Shown here piece by piece: positions 24,407 to 36,395 of a DNA stretch of 64,000 nucleotides. The position numbers and the translations under genes were made by a program. Within the stretch, counting starts at the first letter, position 1. The number at the start of each line of letters is the position of its first letter. The stretch comes from Coffea arabica (taxonomy: Eukaryota > Streptophyta > Magnoliopsida > Gentianales > Rubiaceae). The stretch spans positions 16,927,557 through 16,991,556 of the forward strand of contig NC_092320.1 of the NCBI RefSeq assembly GCF_036785885.1, in the 5' to 3' direction. The notes under the pieces were generated by a model. That model made no database searches and was not told the DNA's origin. It was given only the letters and a program-made list of their open reading frames with translations.

Positions 24407-25451
24407 GCAAGCTGAATAGTGAAGTTAAAAATTTGCTAGAGTGGAGGATGGGATTTAAAATCATTATGAAAAATGTTATCGAGTCCATAATATTGTTATT
24501 GAAATCTTATGATACGTGTTGCAAGTAAACCAAAAGGGTTGCGAAGAAAAGGTTGTATAACATCCAAATAAAGAATGGAGTGTTTATTATTAGGTGGAAA
24601 TCACACTCCACTACTAATCAAAACCAGGCCGATAGTAACAACTTTAAAAAAATTAAGCTTGATTTGTATTTTAATCAAGAACTCTTTTTTTTGGTAGAAG
24701 GTCAATTGTAATCCAACTAAGCTACTATGGGAGGCTCCAGACCCACAGTGACAGCTATAAAAGAAGGAGGGTTATTATCACTTTACCCTCTTAACGTTCA
24801 GTGCCACTATCAATTTTTTTCTTAACGTTATTTTATAGTCATTTTGCCTCCAAAACTAACGATCAAATTTAATGGAATATGTTAATTAAAGTAAAAAGAC
24901 ATGTTTAACCCTTAAAATTATTATCACTTTATCCCTTTAAACTATAACAATCAAAAAAGGATACCATTTGAGGTAGACATTGCTTCCCGCGTTTTCCATC
25001 TGCAATCCTGAATTAACTCATGCGTGCAAGCTATTCTTTGTAATCTCAAGTAATCCCTTTTCAGCCACTACATTTTTCTTGGTCCTAAACGGTTTTAATT
25101 CTCTTTAAGCTTCTTCATTTCTCATCAGCCCCTGGCCTTTACTCTATCTCTATCTCACCTTCCTTTTCACGTATCACTTTCCTCTTTAGTAGTATAAATT
25201 AAGTTTCAAAACATCCCCAGTATCCCCCCAATCGTATCAGATCTGCTTTTGCCGTAACCATTGTAAGGTTTTTCGCTCTGGACTTCTTTTTAATTATTGA
25301 TATGAACCGACCTACTATGTACTCTTCCTCTTTATTATTATTTTTTTCTGAAAAATTCGAACAATGGCAAGATACAAGAACAGGGAGAAAAATTTACTCA
25401 TAACTAGCAGTAGTATGTTTTTCTAACCATATTTCTGTTTACATTTTGCAG
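24407..25451. other. Unit 1 DNA upstream of the DUF642 pseudogene, with a replaced segment
   Basis: Positions 24407-24945 match unit 2 at 42264-42805, including the start of the inverted-repeat element there. About 24946-25265 is unrelated to units 2 and 3. In those units the corresponding 2.8 kb includes DUF642 exon 1. Homology returns at about 25266 (GGTTTTTCGCTCTGGAC). The replacement is pyrimidine-rich with no ORF or signal peptide that I can see. Confidence 0.65.
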
Positions 25452-26264
25452 GTCTACTAGAAAATGGTAACTTTGAGGAAGGGCCAAAGGTATCAAACCT
25501 TAAGAAAAGACAGATCATAGGAAAATACTCCTTGCCCAAATGGAAAATTCATGGCATAGTTGAATATGTTTCAAGTGGACGGCAACCTGGTGGTTTTTAC
25601 TTCGCAATCCCTCGTGGGGCTCAGGCAGCGAGGCTTGGAAATGAGGCTTCCATATCTCAATATGTTAAGGTGAAACCTGGAGCGATATACTCATTGACCT
25701 TTGCAGTCACCAGGACTTGTGCCCAAGATGAGAAGCTAAGGGTTCCTGTCCCTGGTTTTTCGACTGAACTCCCAATTCAAACACTGCTTAGCAGCGATGG
25801 TGGTGATACTTATGCATGGGCTGTTAAGGCAACTTCTGATGTTGTCAAGGTTACATTTCATAATCCTGGAATTCAAGAGGATCCTACCTGTGGACCTCTT
25901 TTGGATGCAATTGCAATCAAGGAGATGCTTCCTCTCAGATACACTAAGGGTAAGTCCTCTTCCAAATTTGGAATTTTTTTCCTATATCATCTGCCTCCCA
26001 GATCTTTAAGCAGATATGTGAAAGCTCGATATTGGCCAGTACAAGAAAAATGTTAATGGCGCACACTTATCTGTTAATGATACTCCTCTTGACTTTTCTA
26101 ATGGCAGCTGTAAATTCAAAGAAAAACATGGCAATTTTTATCTGATTCATATGGCAAAAGGTTGAAAAAAAAAGGGTGCCGTTCACAGAGAAAGGAGTGC
26201 CATTAACATTTATCCCAAAATAATTGTCTGAATTGTTGGGCAATGGTCGTAAGTTGATGACAAC

Positions 26265-26676
26265 TATGGCTGCAAACGAGCCAAGCCGAATCGAGTTTTG
26301 AGCTAATCGAGCCGAGTCTCGACTAAATTTTACCAAGTTCGAACTCGAACTCGAGCTCGACGAGCCGGCGATTTTCAAGGTCGAGCTCGAAAAAAATAAA
26401 AAAATAATTATTTTATTTAAAAAAAATAAATAAAATAATATTTTTTTAAATAAATAATAAAAATATTAAGGATATATATGTAATTTTACTATGAAAATAA
26501 ATATATATATAATATACGTAATTTTATTTTTAAATAAAAATAATAATAAAAAAAATATATATATACTAAAGGCTTGCGAGCTAACGAGTTTAATATTGTA
26601 AGCTCGAGTTTGACTCGAGCTCGACTCGAGCTTGACTCGAGCCGCTCGCAAGCGGCTCGATTCGTTTGCAACCCTA
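26265..26676. mobile_element. hAT-type miniature element in the DUF642 pseudogene intron
   Basis: Terminal inverted repeats read TATGGCTGCAAACGA and, complemented from the other end, TAGGGTTGCAAACGA. They continue as GAGC/GCTC-rich inverted sequence around an AT-rich core. Flanking 8-mers ATGACAAC (26257-26264) and ATTACAAC (26677-26684) match at 7 of 8. The empty site in units 2 and 3 reads ATCACAAC. It has no coding capacity, so it is non-autonomous. Confidence 0.8.
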
Positions 26677-26999
26677 ATTACAACCCAACTGCCTTTTTGT
26701 TCTTTTTATTATTGACTGTTGATATTCGTTCACGAAGACACTATCTTTAAAATATAAATTTGTAGTTTCTTCTAAATATATAGTAAATGTTAACCAATGC
26801 AATGTATATTTCATAATTCATAGAAAGCTCCTAATTTGCACTGAAATTATGCAGGTACCTTGGTCAAAAATGGTGATTTTGAAACTGGCCCTCATGTGTT
26901 CAAGAATTTCTCAACTGGGGTGCTGCTCCTCCCTAAGAGGACGGACATCTACTCATCGCTCCCTGGATGGATTGTTGAATCCCTCAAACCAGTTAAGTA

Positions 27000-27729
27000 T
27001 AGGGATGGCAACGGGGCGGGGTTGGGGCGGGGGACCCCTCCCCCATCCCCCGCCCCGCTACCTACAAACTCCCCTCTCTCCCGCCCCGTCCCGCCCCGCT
27101 TCTCCCGCTGGTGCTTCCGCGGGGCTAATAAAAATTTGTTATATAATTTTATTATAATCAAATTTTAGCAAATAATCAAGTACTAAATATCAACACATCA
27201 TCAAATTATTATTCATTGTAATTTTACAATTGAAACTTATAAAAACAATCAAACAAAAATTATTTGAATATAATCCAACATGATGAAATAAATATAACTA
27301 AAGTAGTCAAGTTTTCACTTTTGACACAAATACAATCACTAATTCATTATTGTGCTTGTGCTTTTTTTAAGAAAAAATGTTATTGTATTAATTGTAATTA
27401 GGGATTTAGTATAAATGTATTAGTAAATTTAGTATAACCAATTAATAATTTGTATTAGTACACATATATAATTATTAGTATAATTAATAATATCAATTAT
27501 ATTATATATACTAATAGACATCATATAATACATATAACTAATAATATCATTATCATAAGTTTGTAACTAATTAAATTATATATTATATATATAATTATAT
27601 ATATATTTTTTATTTTTATTTTTTTTAAAGAGGCCCGCCCCCGCCTCGTTTCTAAGTGGGGGGGGAAAAATTCCCCCCTCTCCATTAGCCCCATGCGGGG
27701 CGGGTGACCCCGCCCCATTGCCATCCCTA
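27000..27729. mobile_element. hAT-type non-autonomous element inside DUF642 exon 3
   Basis: The termini are TAGGGATGGCAACGGGGCGG and the inverse ending CCCCATTGCCATCCCTA. An exact 8-bp duplication GTTAAGTA lies at 26992-26999 and 27730-27737, and the empty site occurs in units 2 and 3. GC-rich ends enclose a core of very high AT content with no transposase. The 8-bp duplication and the terminal sequence fit the hAT superfamily. Confidence 0.92.
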
Positions 27730-28113
27730 GTTAAGTATGTTGACTCGAAGCATTTCTCTGTTCCCCAGGGACTTGCAGCTATTGAATTGGTTGGAGGAAG
27801 AGAAACTGCTATTGCACAAATCATAAGAACAGTACCTAACAAGTTCTACTTTCTTTCCTTCGCTTTTGGGGATGCTAGGAATGGTTGTCATGGATCTATG
27901 ACGATTGAAGCTTTTGGAGCTAGGAAAACCATAAAAGTTTCATTTACATCAACTGGAATTGGTGGATCCAAGACTGCCATCCTCAAGTTTCAAGCACTTT
28001 CAAACAGAACAAGAATAACTTTTTATAGCCCAAATTATCACACAAAGCTTCATGACTATGGTCACATATGTGGTCCTGTTTTGGATGATGTTAAAGTGTT
28101 TCCTATCAAATAG

Positions 28114-28592
28114 TCACTATTAGGGTGAACATCAAAAAGCAACATATAGTTTTGGAAGCTTTTTCTTTTCTTTTTTTTTTTTGTTAGTTCATGAACAAGA
28201 CAACCCAAACCCATAAACATCGATCCACGGTATGAGGGAGGGGAAGCGGGCATGAGATATAAATTGTGTAATTTATATCTCTATACTATTAAAAAAAAAT
28301 CTTTCTAGTTTCTAAAGTTTAGGCTTCAAATATTGCATAGGATCAATTTAAGCCATTCATTTTATTTGTTTTTTGTTTTTTGTTGTTATGTCATTGGTGT
28401 GTAATGTTGAAAACTACAACCTTGGATTTAAGCTTTTTTTTTTTTTTGGCTAACATTGCATTTTTTTTAAAAATATCTTGACATTACTACAAGTCTATAA
28501 CCTTGGATTTAAGAAGTGTTTTTTTGGCTAACATTGCAATTTTTAAATATCTTGACATCTATCATTGCTGTGCTGTTATTAGGATTATATAA
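28114..28592. other. DUF642 3' flank and cassette junction of unit 1/unit 2
   Basis: Contains the pyrimidine run TTTTC... and the TTGTTAGTTCA at 28181-28191 where unit 3 later departs from the shared sequence. No gene seen. Confidence 0.5.
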
Positions 28593-29194
28593 GAGATAAT
28601 TTCAAAAACCTCCCTTGAGGTTTTTTCTAATCACACCTAACACCCCTCAAGTTTCTAAAATCACACTTAACACCCTTAGAATGACAACCTTTGTAACATA
28701 ATAGCCCTTTTATGTAAAAATATATTAAAAAATATGTTTAGTAGAGGGACTATAGTATTCTTCCAATTTTGCCCTTTTGTTAGTTGATTTTTAAATTTTA
28801 GAAGATGAAAATAAAAACAAATAGAACTACAATATTTGCATAGAAATTGAAGGAGTGTAAGTACAATAACTGCTGAATTGTATCATTTTTGTTGATTCAT
28901 ATGACCATTATAAGATCTGTGCCAAAGTTTTTGATAGAAAGGAAAAAAAAAATTTGAATACTGTTTGTTAACCAGTTTTTTCAAAAATTTTGTTTTTGAT
29001 AATTGAAAACCATTATAGGTATATTTAATATGCATTTTTTCCATGATTTCAATTGCATCCCAGCATTTTTTTCACCAAATGAATGATTTTAACATATTTT
29101 TCCCTCACCTCTTACTGATTAAACTACATAACAAGATAAAATCGTAGTTAAAAAAAGATAGATTTTCTATGTTTAGATTATCTAAGTACCTCAA

Positions 29195-32100
29195 CGCTGA
29201 GTTGAGCTATGACACTGATCCATCGGAAAACAAGCTTGTAGCATTACAGAAGGCTCGGGCTCATCTTCGGCGGTCGCAAGGGGTGGAGCATATGTTTTGG
29301 CAACAAAAATCAAGGGTCAAATGGTTGAAGGATGGAGATCGAAATTCGAGATATTTCCATGCAGTGGTGGCAGAGCGCCACCAACGGTCGGTAATCCATC
29401 GGATTAAATCATCCACCGGGGATTGGCTGGAGTCTGCGGATGACATTGAGAGTGAAGCCGAATCCTTTTTTAAACGGTTATTTACGGCAGAGTCCCCTAG
29501 TGCATCCTTTAATGCTCTTGACGTTATACCGAAATTGCTGACGGACCAGGATAATGACATGCTAGACGAGATCCCTTCTAAGGAAGAAGTTAAGTCAGTG
29601 ATTTTTGCAATGGATGGTGGGAGTGCGGCTGGGCCGGATGGGTTCTCGGGTAGGTTTTTTACGTGTGCATGGGACATTGTGGCAGAGGATGTCCATGCGG
29701 CTGTGGTAAGTTTCTTCTGTGGAGAGGTGCTGCCTAGGAGTATATCTTCCACTTCAATAGTGCTGATTCCGAAGGTCCAGTCTCCGCAGGATTTTACCCA
29801 ATTCCGTCCGATTAGCTTGTGTAACTTTATCAATAAGGTGATATCCAAGGTTTTGTCGGACAGATTAGCATGGATCTTGCCGAAGATTATTTCCCCTCAG
29901 CAGAGTGGCTTTGTGAAAGGAAGGCATATCTCTGATAATTTTCTGTTGGCTCAGGAGCTTATATCTGGTATTCGTCGCTCTAATAGGGGAGGGAATGTGG
30001 TGTTAAAGTTGGACATGGCCAAGGCTTACGACCGCATTTCATGGGTTTTCTTGTTACAAGTACTGCGTCGATTTGGTTTCACGGAGAGGTGGATTGATAT
30101 GATTTGGCGATTAATCTCCAATGTTTGGTTTTCGGTTCTGGTCAACGGCTCTCCTTGTGGCTTTTTCCAATCAACTAGGGGGCTCCGACAAGGTGACCCC
30201 ATTTCACCGGCTCTTTTTGTTATTGGGGCAGAGGTCCTGTCTAGGTTGCTTAACTCTTTGGTTGGCCAGCGTGGATTCCTGCCGTTTAAGATTCCTTCCA
30301 CATGTCCTGTCATTACACATCTAGCTTTTGCAGATGACGTAATTATTTTTTGTAGCGGGGTTAAGAGTACTTTGCGGCATGTTATGAAGGTATTGGGGAT
30401 GTATTGTAGTATGTCTGGGCAGCAGGTAAATTGTCTGAAGAGTTGCTTTGTTACTCATGATAAGTTGAGCCCTGCTCGCCGACGAGTGGTGTCACAAGTT
30501 TCTGGTTTTCAGGCCAAGTCCCTCCCACTTAAGTATCTTGGATGCACTCTCTATTCCGGAAGACGGAGATGTAGCTACTTCTTGGACATCTGCTCCTCAG
30601 TTGCAAAGCGGGATCTATCGTGGAAGGAAAAGTTATTGTCGCCTGGTGGGCGTTTGGTTTTAATCAGGAGTGTTTTGTCGTCGTTGCCTCTACACATCCT
30701 TGCTGTCACGGATCCTCCAAAGGGTGTGCTTCATACCCTCGAGAAGGTTTTTGCAAATTTCCTTTGGGGAAGGTCTGAGGGGGGTAATCGCTACCATTGG
30801 ATTAGATGGGAGACTATGTGCAAACCGCTTGATGAAGGGGGGATTGGCGTGCGGTCCCTGGCGGATGTGTTGGAGACATTTTCAGTGAAGCTATGGTGGT
30901 CCCTCAGGCAATGTTTATCCCTCTGGGCAAAATTTATGCACGATAAATACCTCCATGGCGGTCATGTGTGTGAAGCGGAACTTCAGCGCTTTCAATCTCC
31001 CACCTGGAGGAGGCTGGTCAGGTGCCAGGCTCTGGCAGATTCCCATATCCAGTGGGTGTTGCAGAATGGAATGGTCGACTTTTGGCATGAGAATTGGATG
31101 GGTGCAGGGTCGTTGTGTCAACAGGTTGAGAATTTTGGTGATCACGCCGTAGCGGACTTCGTGTTGAATGGGAGCTGGAACGTTTCGATGCTTCATCAAT
31201 GGCTACCTGATAGCATTGTTTCTAGGATTATGCAAATACGCCCTCCTGATATTTTTTCTACACGCCCAGATAGGATGGTGTGGGACTTGGAGACAACTGG
31301 TTCCTTCTCCTTCTCATCTGCATATAATTTGGTCCGACAGAAATCCAACATTTCCATCTTCTCCTCTAATATTTGGTTGTCAGCTTTGCCTGTAAAAATC
31401 TCTTTTTTTATGATTAGGATGTTATCGGGCCGCCTGCCTGTGATGGAATCGCTGCAGAGGCGGGGTGTCTGCGGTCCATCTCGGTGTTCTTGCTGTGTCA
31501 ACCCAGCGGTGGAGTCAGTTGATCATGTCTTTTGTGCTGGAGATGTCCCACGGTGGGTATGGAATTCTTTTCAGGTAGAGGCAGGAGACTTTGCACATGT
31601 CTCAACGGTAAAACATGCAGTCATTCAATGGTGGATGCGCCCGGCTAAGAACAAGTTGATGAAATTGTTGTATCAGATATTGCCTTCGCTTATTTGTTGG
31701 CATCTTTGGAAGGCTAGGAATGTGGCGGTGTGGGAAGGAAAGGTGTTGTCAGCGATACAGGTCCATGGCTTTATTCTTTCGGATCTCTGTGATATTCTTC
31801 AGATGCACTTTAAGGATATGGGGGTGGGACGTTATTCGTGGCATCGACTACACATTTCGCTGATGGGGTGGAAGAAGGAAATGAGGGTCACATTAGTCAG
31901 GTGGCTGCCTCCGGCTTCTACCCTCCTAAAACTGAACACTGATGGGTGCTCCTTAGGGAATCCGGGGAGGAGTGGAGGTGGTGGGATTTTGCGAGATAGT
32001 GCAGGAATTTTCAGACTTGGTTTTGCGGGTTATTGGGGAGAGACGACGAGCCTACATTCAGAATTGAAGGCCTTGTTATTTGGGATTAAGTTGTGTGTCA

Positions 32101-32405
32101 CGCAAAGCTTTTGTTGCTTGCACCTGGAGTCTGATTCCATTCTTTTAGTCCAAATGGTCACGGGGGTTGGTAGATGCCCATGGGCCTTGCAACGAGAGCT
32201 GGACGAGTTGCTTGCCTTTCGGAATGCTTTTCAAGCTGTCTCCCACTGTTATCGCCAAGCGAATGTGCCAGCAGATCGGCTTTCTAAGATTGGGACAGAT
32301 ACCCGCTCTACTGTTATCTATAACTCGTTTGCGCAATTGCCGCGTTTGGTTCGAGGAGACCTTAGGTTGGATAGGCTTGGCTATCCTAACTTCCGTGCTT
32401 CTTGA
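29195..32405 (+). CDS. LINE ORF2 remnant: reverse transcriptase and RNase H
   Basis: The open frame encodes about 1069 element residues. An upstream in-frame ATG at 29169 lies in host DNA (target duplication region), so a start there would be accidental. In order: the region just before the RT, with WLKDGDRNSRYFHA; RT motifs FRPISLCN, SGFVKGRHISDN, DMAKAYDR, RQGDPISPALF and the catalytic FADD; a connecting stretch with YLGCTLYSG; a zinc-binding reverse-transcriptase domain (SRCSCCVNPAVESVDHVFC); and a C-terminal RNase H with NTDGCSLGNPG, the Glu of SELKALLFG and ESDS. All key acidic residues look present. The AP endonuclease needed to nick the target is absent, so this copy cannot mobilise itself even if translated. 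Confidence 0.9.
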
Positions 32406-32570
32406 GCGCCGGCGTGCTTGTGTTTAGTGATGTTTCCATGTACTGGTTCAGGAAAAAGGGGGGGATAGGTGAGGATAGGTCAAGTCTTTTGTTCATGGCC
32501 ATGCTGCAAATCTTGTAACTTTTATGATTTTGTATTGAATAAAAACAAATATTATATGGAAAAAAAAAAA
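29195..32570 (+). mobile_element. 5'-truncated LINE (L1-type) with poly(A) tail
   Basis: An exact 20-bp target-site duplication AGATTATCTAAGTACCTCAA lies at 29175-29194 and 32571-32590, next to an A-run (32560-32570). AATAAA occurs at about 32538. The empty site is intact in the homologous miniature element near 48368-48387. ORF1 and the endonuclease part of ORF2 are missing because of 5' truncation. The remaining reading frame is fully open, so the insertion is young. Confidence 0.95.
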
Positions 32571-32978
32571 AGATTATCTAAGTACCTCAAAACCTATCTT
32601 CTGTTGCATATGCAAAAAAAATAGAGCCCAAATTTTATGGCATTTTTGTTACTTTATTTTTACATAATCGAACATAAATGTTTTTTCCTTTTTCTTGCCT
32701 TTTCTTGCATAAGAAATATGAAAAGGCAAAAAGGAATCAACTTGTTTTTATTTTCATCTTCTAGTTTTCAAAAATCAACTTGCAAAAGGGCAAATGTGGA
32801 AGAATATTATAGTCTCTCTCTTAAATACATTTTTAATACTATTTTTACCTAAACGGGTTGATATGCTACAAAAGTTGTCATTCTAAGGGTGCTAAGTGTG
32901 ATTTCAAAAACTTTAGGGGTGCTAGGTGTGATTAGGAAAAACCTCAAAGAAGGTTTCTGAAATTATCCCGTTATATAA

Positions 32979-33684
32979 TTTGAGCTATGATTTGATGTAT
33001 CTGTTATTAGGATTATATAATCTGAAATATGATTTGATGTATTCATGTGTGTATGTATGTGTGTTTTTAAACGATTTATTCGTTGGATCCTGATTTTGAA
33101 AACTTGAATTTAGTATTTGGGTTGCTAGTCATTTTCTTTTTTCATTGGAAGGGAGAACATACTAAATTAATGTAACCACCAAACCATCAATCGATAATCC
33201 ATTCAGTCTATCCGTCATAGAGTTTTGTTTTAAAAGCGCAATCTGTCCTGATGACCTACCAATTCTTTTGACCGCTCATGGTTATGAAAAAAATTTTAAC
33301 TAATTACAAATTATTTATTTTTAACTAAAGACTAGCATATGTGAAAATAATTTATAAGTAAGTTGTTTTGAAGGCTTGTAATTAATATAGCTAACCATAG
33401 GATGTGGAAGTGTTCATGTTTGAAAGGAAGAAGAAAAATCGCAAATATACACTACACATAGACCATAAGGAAAAAACTCAACATATACATAAGTGAAAAT
33501 TAAGTAAGTAAAGAAACAAGCATGGATTGTTGCCCATATCAATCAAGACGAAATTAGTAATTAAAACCTGCTAAAATCCTTGTCCTTGTTTATACATTGC
33601 ATACAACAACACCACTACTGTAATCAAAATATGTATGATACTTCTACTTATTGCCTGAATTCTCACCATCAATTTTGAGAGAGG
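32979..33684. other. Intergenic DNA downstream of the unit 2 NAC gene
   Basis: AT-rich DNA matching 48776-49481. It should include the NAC 3' UTR. Nothing else recognised. Confidence 0.5.
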
Positions 33685-36315
33685 TCATATTGACACATAA
33701 CCACCAGCACAACCATTTTGCCATGCTAAGTTGGACAAATCAGTACCACCAATAGCATACTTCCAAACATCCTCCATATTGAAATCAGAGGGGATCATGG
33801 TACCCCCTGATAAATGGACCGGTTCCATACTCAAATTAGAGGGCATCATGGTACCCTTTGATAAATGGAACGGTTCAGTGAACTCTTGAGTACTTTGAGT
33901 AATTGCTTCGAGCCCACCATGAGAATTAGTGTATCCTTGGAAATCTTGAAATAGATCATGAGGAAATTGGAAACTAGAAAGATCATAGATAACCTGGTTT
34001 GAATTGGCATCACCTCCTGTGTCTAGAGCGCTGGTAATATACTCCATACATTGATCGTTTGTAGAACCAGCAGCCAAATCATTGTCCTCATTCTGCATGG
34101 GAGCTTCATTCACTGTAAGACACTGGTCAAGATTTTCCCTCATCAATTCTTCCGTGTCACCTTCATTTTCATCTTTGTTTTTGCGTTTTATGTTCATATA
34201 CAATCTACACAAAACTGGATCCGACTGTCAAAAATGAACAACATGTTAGTAATGTATAATGGAGTTTGGAAATAAAAAAAGCCATGCAAATGGACAGCCT
34301 ATATTATTTGAGAAGTGGTTACTGAGCACTTAGTAGAATATTGTTGTAAAGACTTGTAGATTAAGAAGTGGACACCACTACTCTTTTACATAATAGTGTA
34401 TGTATGTACTATACTGACAGAAATCAAGAAGTAAATTGTTCTTGACTTGGTGGGTAGAGCTCGGTTGTCAAAGAGTTTTAATCACCACTTCCCGAAAATT
34501 ATCAAAAAAAAAAAAAAAAACCCTAACTTGTTTCCTACTGAAAACTTATTCTTATGCTGTATATGAAGATTTCTACCTTCTAATGATTATATCTGTTGGA
34601 CTCAAGCATGAAAACTGGGAGCGCAGGGAGAGGAAATCTCCTCCCAAGTTCTATATATTCATATTTTTTTTGAAAATTTTTCTATGTTGGTTCTGAAATT
34701 TACATGTGCATGCATGTTACATCTTCAAATCCATCGTTGGTTGGGCAACATATATGTCTAGCTACCTAGGCGCACTATGTGTATAAACATCCAAAATGTG
34801 CCTATATATCCAAACTAAGACATGCATAGATAACACATAAAAGACATTAAAATGTTTCATGAAATAATCAGATGAGAAGGAGAAGAGAAGAAGTGAGAAT
34901 AAGCATAGCATGAATTGTTATTCTTATTACTGTCCATTGAAAAGATTATAAGAATACCTTGAAGTATATAAATAATATATAAAGCAAGTTAATCAGAAAA
35001 TAAGTACTGGCTTGTACCTTGGGGTTATTTGCATGAATTCTATATTCATGCATCTTCCAAGCCGTTTTTTGACCAGGCCCAAGTAAGAAATCTAGTGACT
35101 TCCGGTAGCCGACGGTATTGCCATTGTAATAAATCTTCTTGTCTTTGCCGGTGGGTTTCCAAAATCCACCATCTCCACATGATCGAGAGGGACGGCTGCC
35201 TTTGGGGTATTTGTTCGTCAAATAGGTGAAGAAGTACCATCCGTTCACGTTATGAAAGCTATCCGATTTGTATCTATCTGCGCATATATAATCAAAAAAG
35301 AAATAAGCAAATATATAGCATAGTCATGCAATATTACAACAAAATAAAGAAAAAGGGGATCATAATTTATTTATCAAGGCTGCTTTTATTCAAATTTTGT
35401 TAGGGACAAATACCCATTTTTCAGACAGACAAGAATGTTAGTTATTAAATTAGACACATAGCCCAAACCCTAAACTAATCACTTTTACGTACGTGCATCA
35501 ATGAGAAACCCTCTAACCCCAAATCTCATCTCTATGACGATGGTGTTTTCGTGATCTAAGGTGGTGGGTAGTATTTTAGGGTATCTTTTTGGTCCACCAA
35601 CTATTTTTCGTGGAACACAATTCACAATAAAATTCACAATCAGAAGAAACCAATCAAAAAACTTGAAATCATGAAGCCTAAAGATGGTTTAAATTTCAAA
35701 GATTTTGCCTAATTAATTGGGGATTATGGAATTAAAAGGGGTTCAATTATGCTCTATCGTTAAACAGCAAACACTTGTACATAGCATATTGTTATAAGAA
35801 CATCAGACTATGTCAAATACTTTCCTTCGCATGGAGTAAAGTTCCCGAAAGGGTTTTCAGAACATATTTATCGAGAAAACGCCTAAAAGATGTTTTCCGA
35901 GTTCTTTATCCGAAAACTAGAAAAACAACTGTTAGAATAACATAAAGTTTTTTCAATTGTATAGATACTAACTTGTAAGTTCTTGAGGATTGTGGCCGTA
36001 GACATTGGCTTCATGAATTCTGTTAAGTGGTAATGGAGCCTTGGCGATCCTTTTCCTCAAGTAGTGTACAATTAGCTCTTCATCAGTGGGGCAAAACCTG
36101 TAACCGCGAGGCATAGAATCCAGAAAATTCTGTGAATTTTCGTGGAGAATTATGCCTTGCTGAACCGGTTGCTGCTGATCATTGAGGAGATACGGCTGGT
36201 GTTGATGTTGCAGTGGCTGCTGCTGTTGGCCCTGCAAGGGCGGCCAGTGGTGGTGGAGGAGGTGATCATGGAGGAGGTATGGCTGCTCCTCCCTCTGCTG
36301 GTGGTGATTATCCAT
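33685..36315 (-). CDS. NAC-domain transcription factor, unit 2 copy (complete, 380 aa)
   Basis: Three exons: 35973-36315, 35018-35277 and 33685-34224, all with GT-AG junctions and an intact frame (343+260+540 bp including stop). The protein has a 67-residue Gln/His-rich N-terminal extension, then the NAC domain (about 68-214): GYRFCPTDEELIVHYL, the divergent C block with W154-K-P-T-G-K-D160, WKMHEYRIH, and the E-like block DPVLCRLY at the start of exon 3. The NAC domain should bind DNA and dimerise; the tail usually carries the activation or repression function. The tail is acidic and has a perfectly spaced 17-residue tandem repeat (318-334 and 335-351, theme EPxHLSxGTMxPS). One residue of exon 1 differs from the other copies (Asn for Asp in LL-D/N-DQQQ). 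Intron 2 holds an A-run near 34503-34520. Confidence 0.9.
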
Positions 36316-36383
36316 GCTTGTTGAATGTTGAAGAGGCTTCTTTCGCTGGAGGCGCAGTTACCTAAAATAAGCGCCAAATGAGG

Positions 36384-36395
36384 TATATATATATT
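36384..36395 (-). promoter_or_regulatory. Candidate TATA box of the unit 2 NAC gene
   Basis: Same TATATATATA run and spacing to the ATG as in unit 1. Confidence 0.35.

Larger units (their letters stand above)
25452..28113 (+). pseudogene. DUF642 cell-wall protein gene, unit 1 copy (disabled)
   Basis: Exon 2 (25452-25949, after a TTTTGCAG acceptor) encodes the first DUF642/galactose-binding-like domain, GLLENGNFEEGPK to CGPLLDAIAIKE. Exon 3 begins at 26855 and ends with TAG at 28111-28113. Two defects are visible. The signal-peptide exon present in units 2 and 3 is missing, because a segment of about 2.8 kb has been replaced. A 730-bp hAT-type element (27000-27729) interrupts exon 3 after KPVKY, with an 8-bp target duplication. 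The remaining exon sequence is otherwise collinear and free of stops, so loss is recent. The intron (25950-26854) carries a second miniature element. Confidence 0.85.
1..28191. repeat. Tandem cassette unit 1 (NAC + DUF642), left-truncated by the window
   Basis: First of three tandem copies of a NAC/DUF642 cassette. Positions 1-2699 match 34851-37549 and 50655-53353 nearly base for base. Positions 14485-15701 and 24402-28191 match the right-hand parts of units 2 and 3. The extra length comes from LTR elements at 2700-14484 and 15702-24401. NAC exon 3 of this unit must lie just before position 1. The unit ends at the shared TTGTTAGTTCA at 28181-28191. Confidence 0.85.
28593..32969. mobile_element. 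Mutator-like miniature element interrupted by a LINE
   Basis: Inverted ends of about 110-130 bp start with GATAATTTCA(A/G)AAACCT and include TAATCACACCTA and TTAGAATGACAAC. Flanking 9-mers ATTATATAA (28584-28592) and GTTATATAA (32970-32978) match at 8 of 9, the usual duplication size for Mutator-like elements. The uninterrupted form is at 47786-48766 (981 bp). No transposase. Confidence 0.75.

Noticed and set aside
27600..27842. ORFs reading out of the hAT-type element into DUF642 exon 3
   Set aside because: They depend on the GC-rich element ends and run on the wrong strand for the gene. No transposase motif.
29261..29848. 195-codon minus-strand ORF over the LINE
   Set aside because: Antisense shadow of the reverse-transcriptase ORF, which carries the catalytic motifs.
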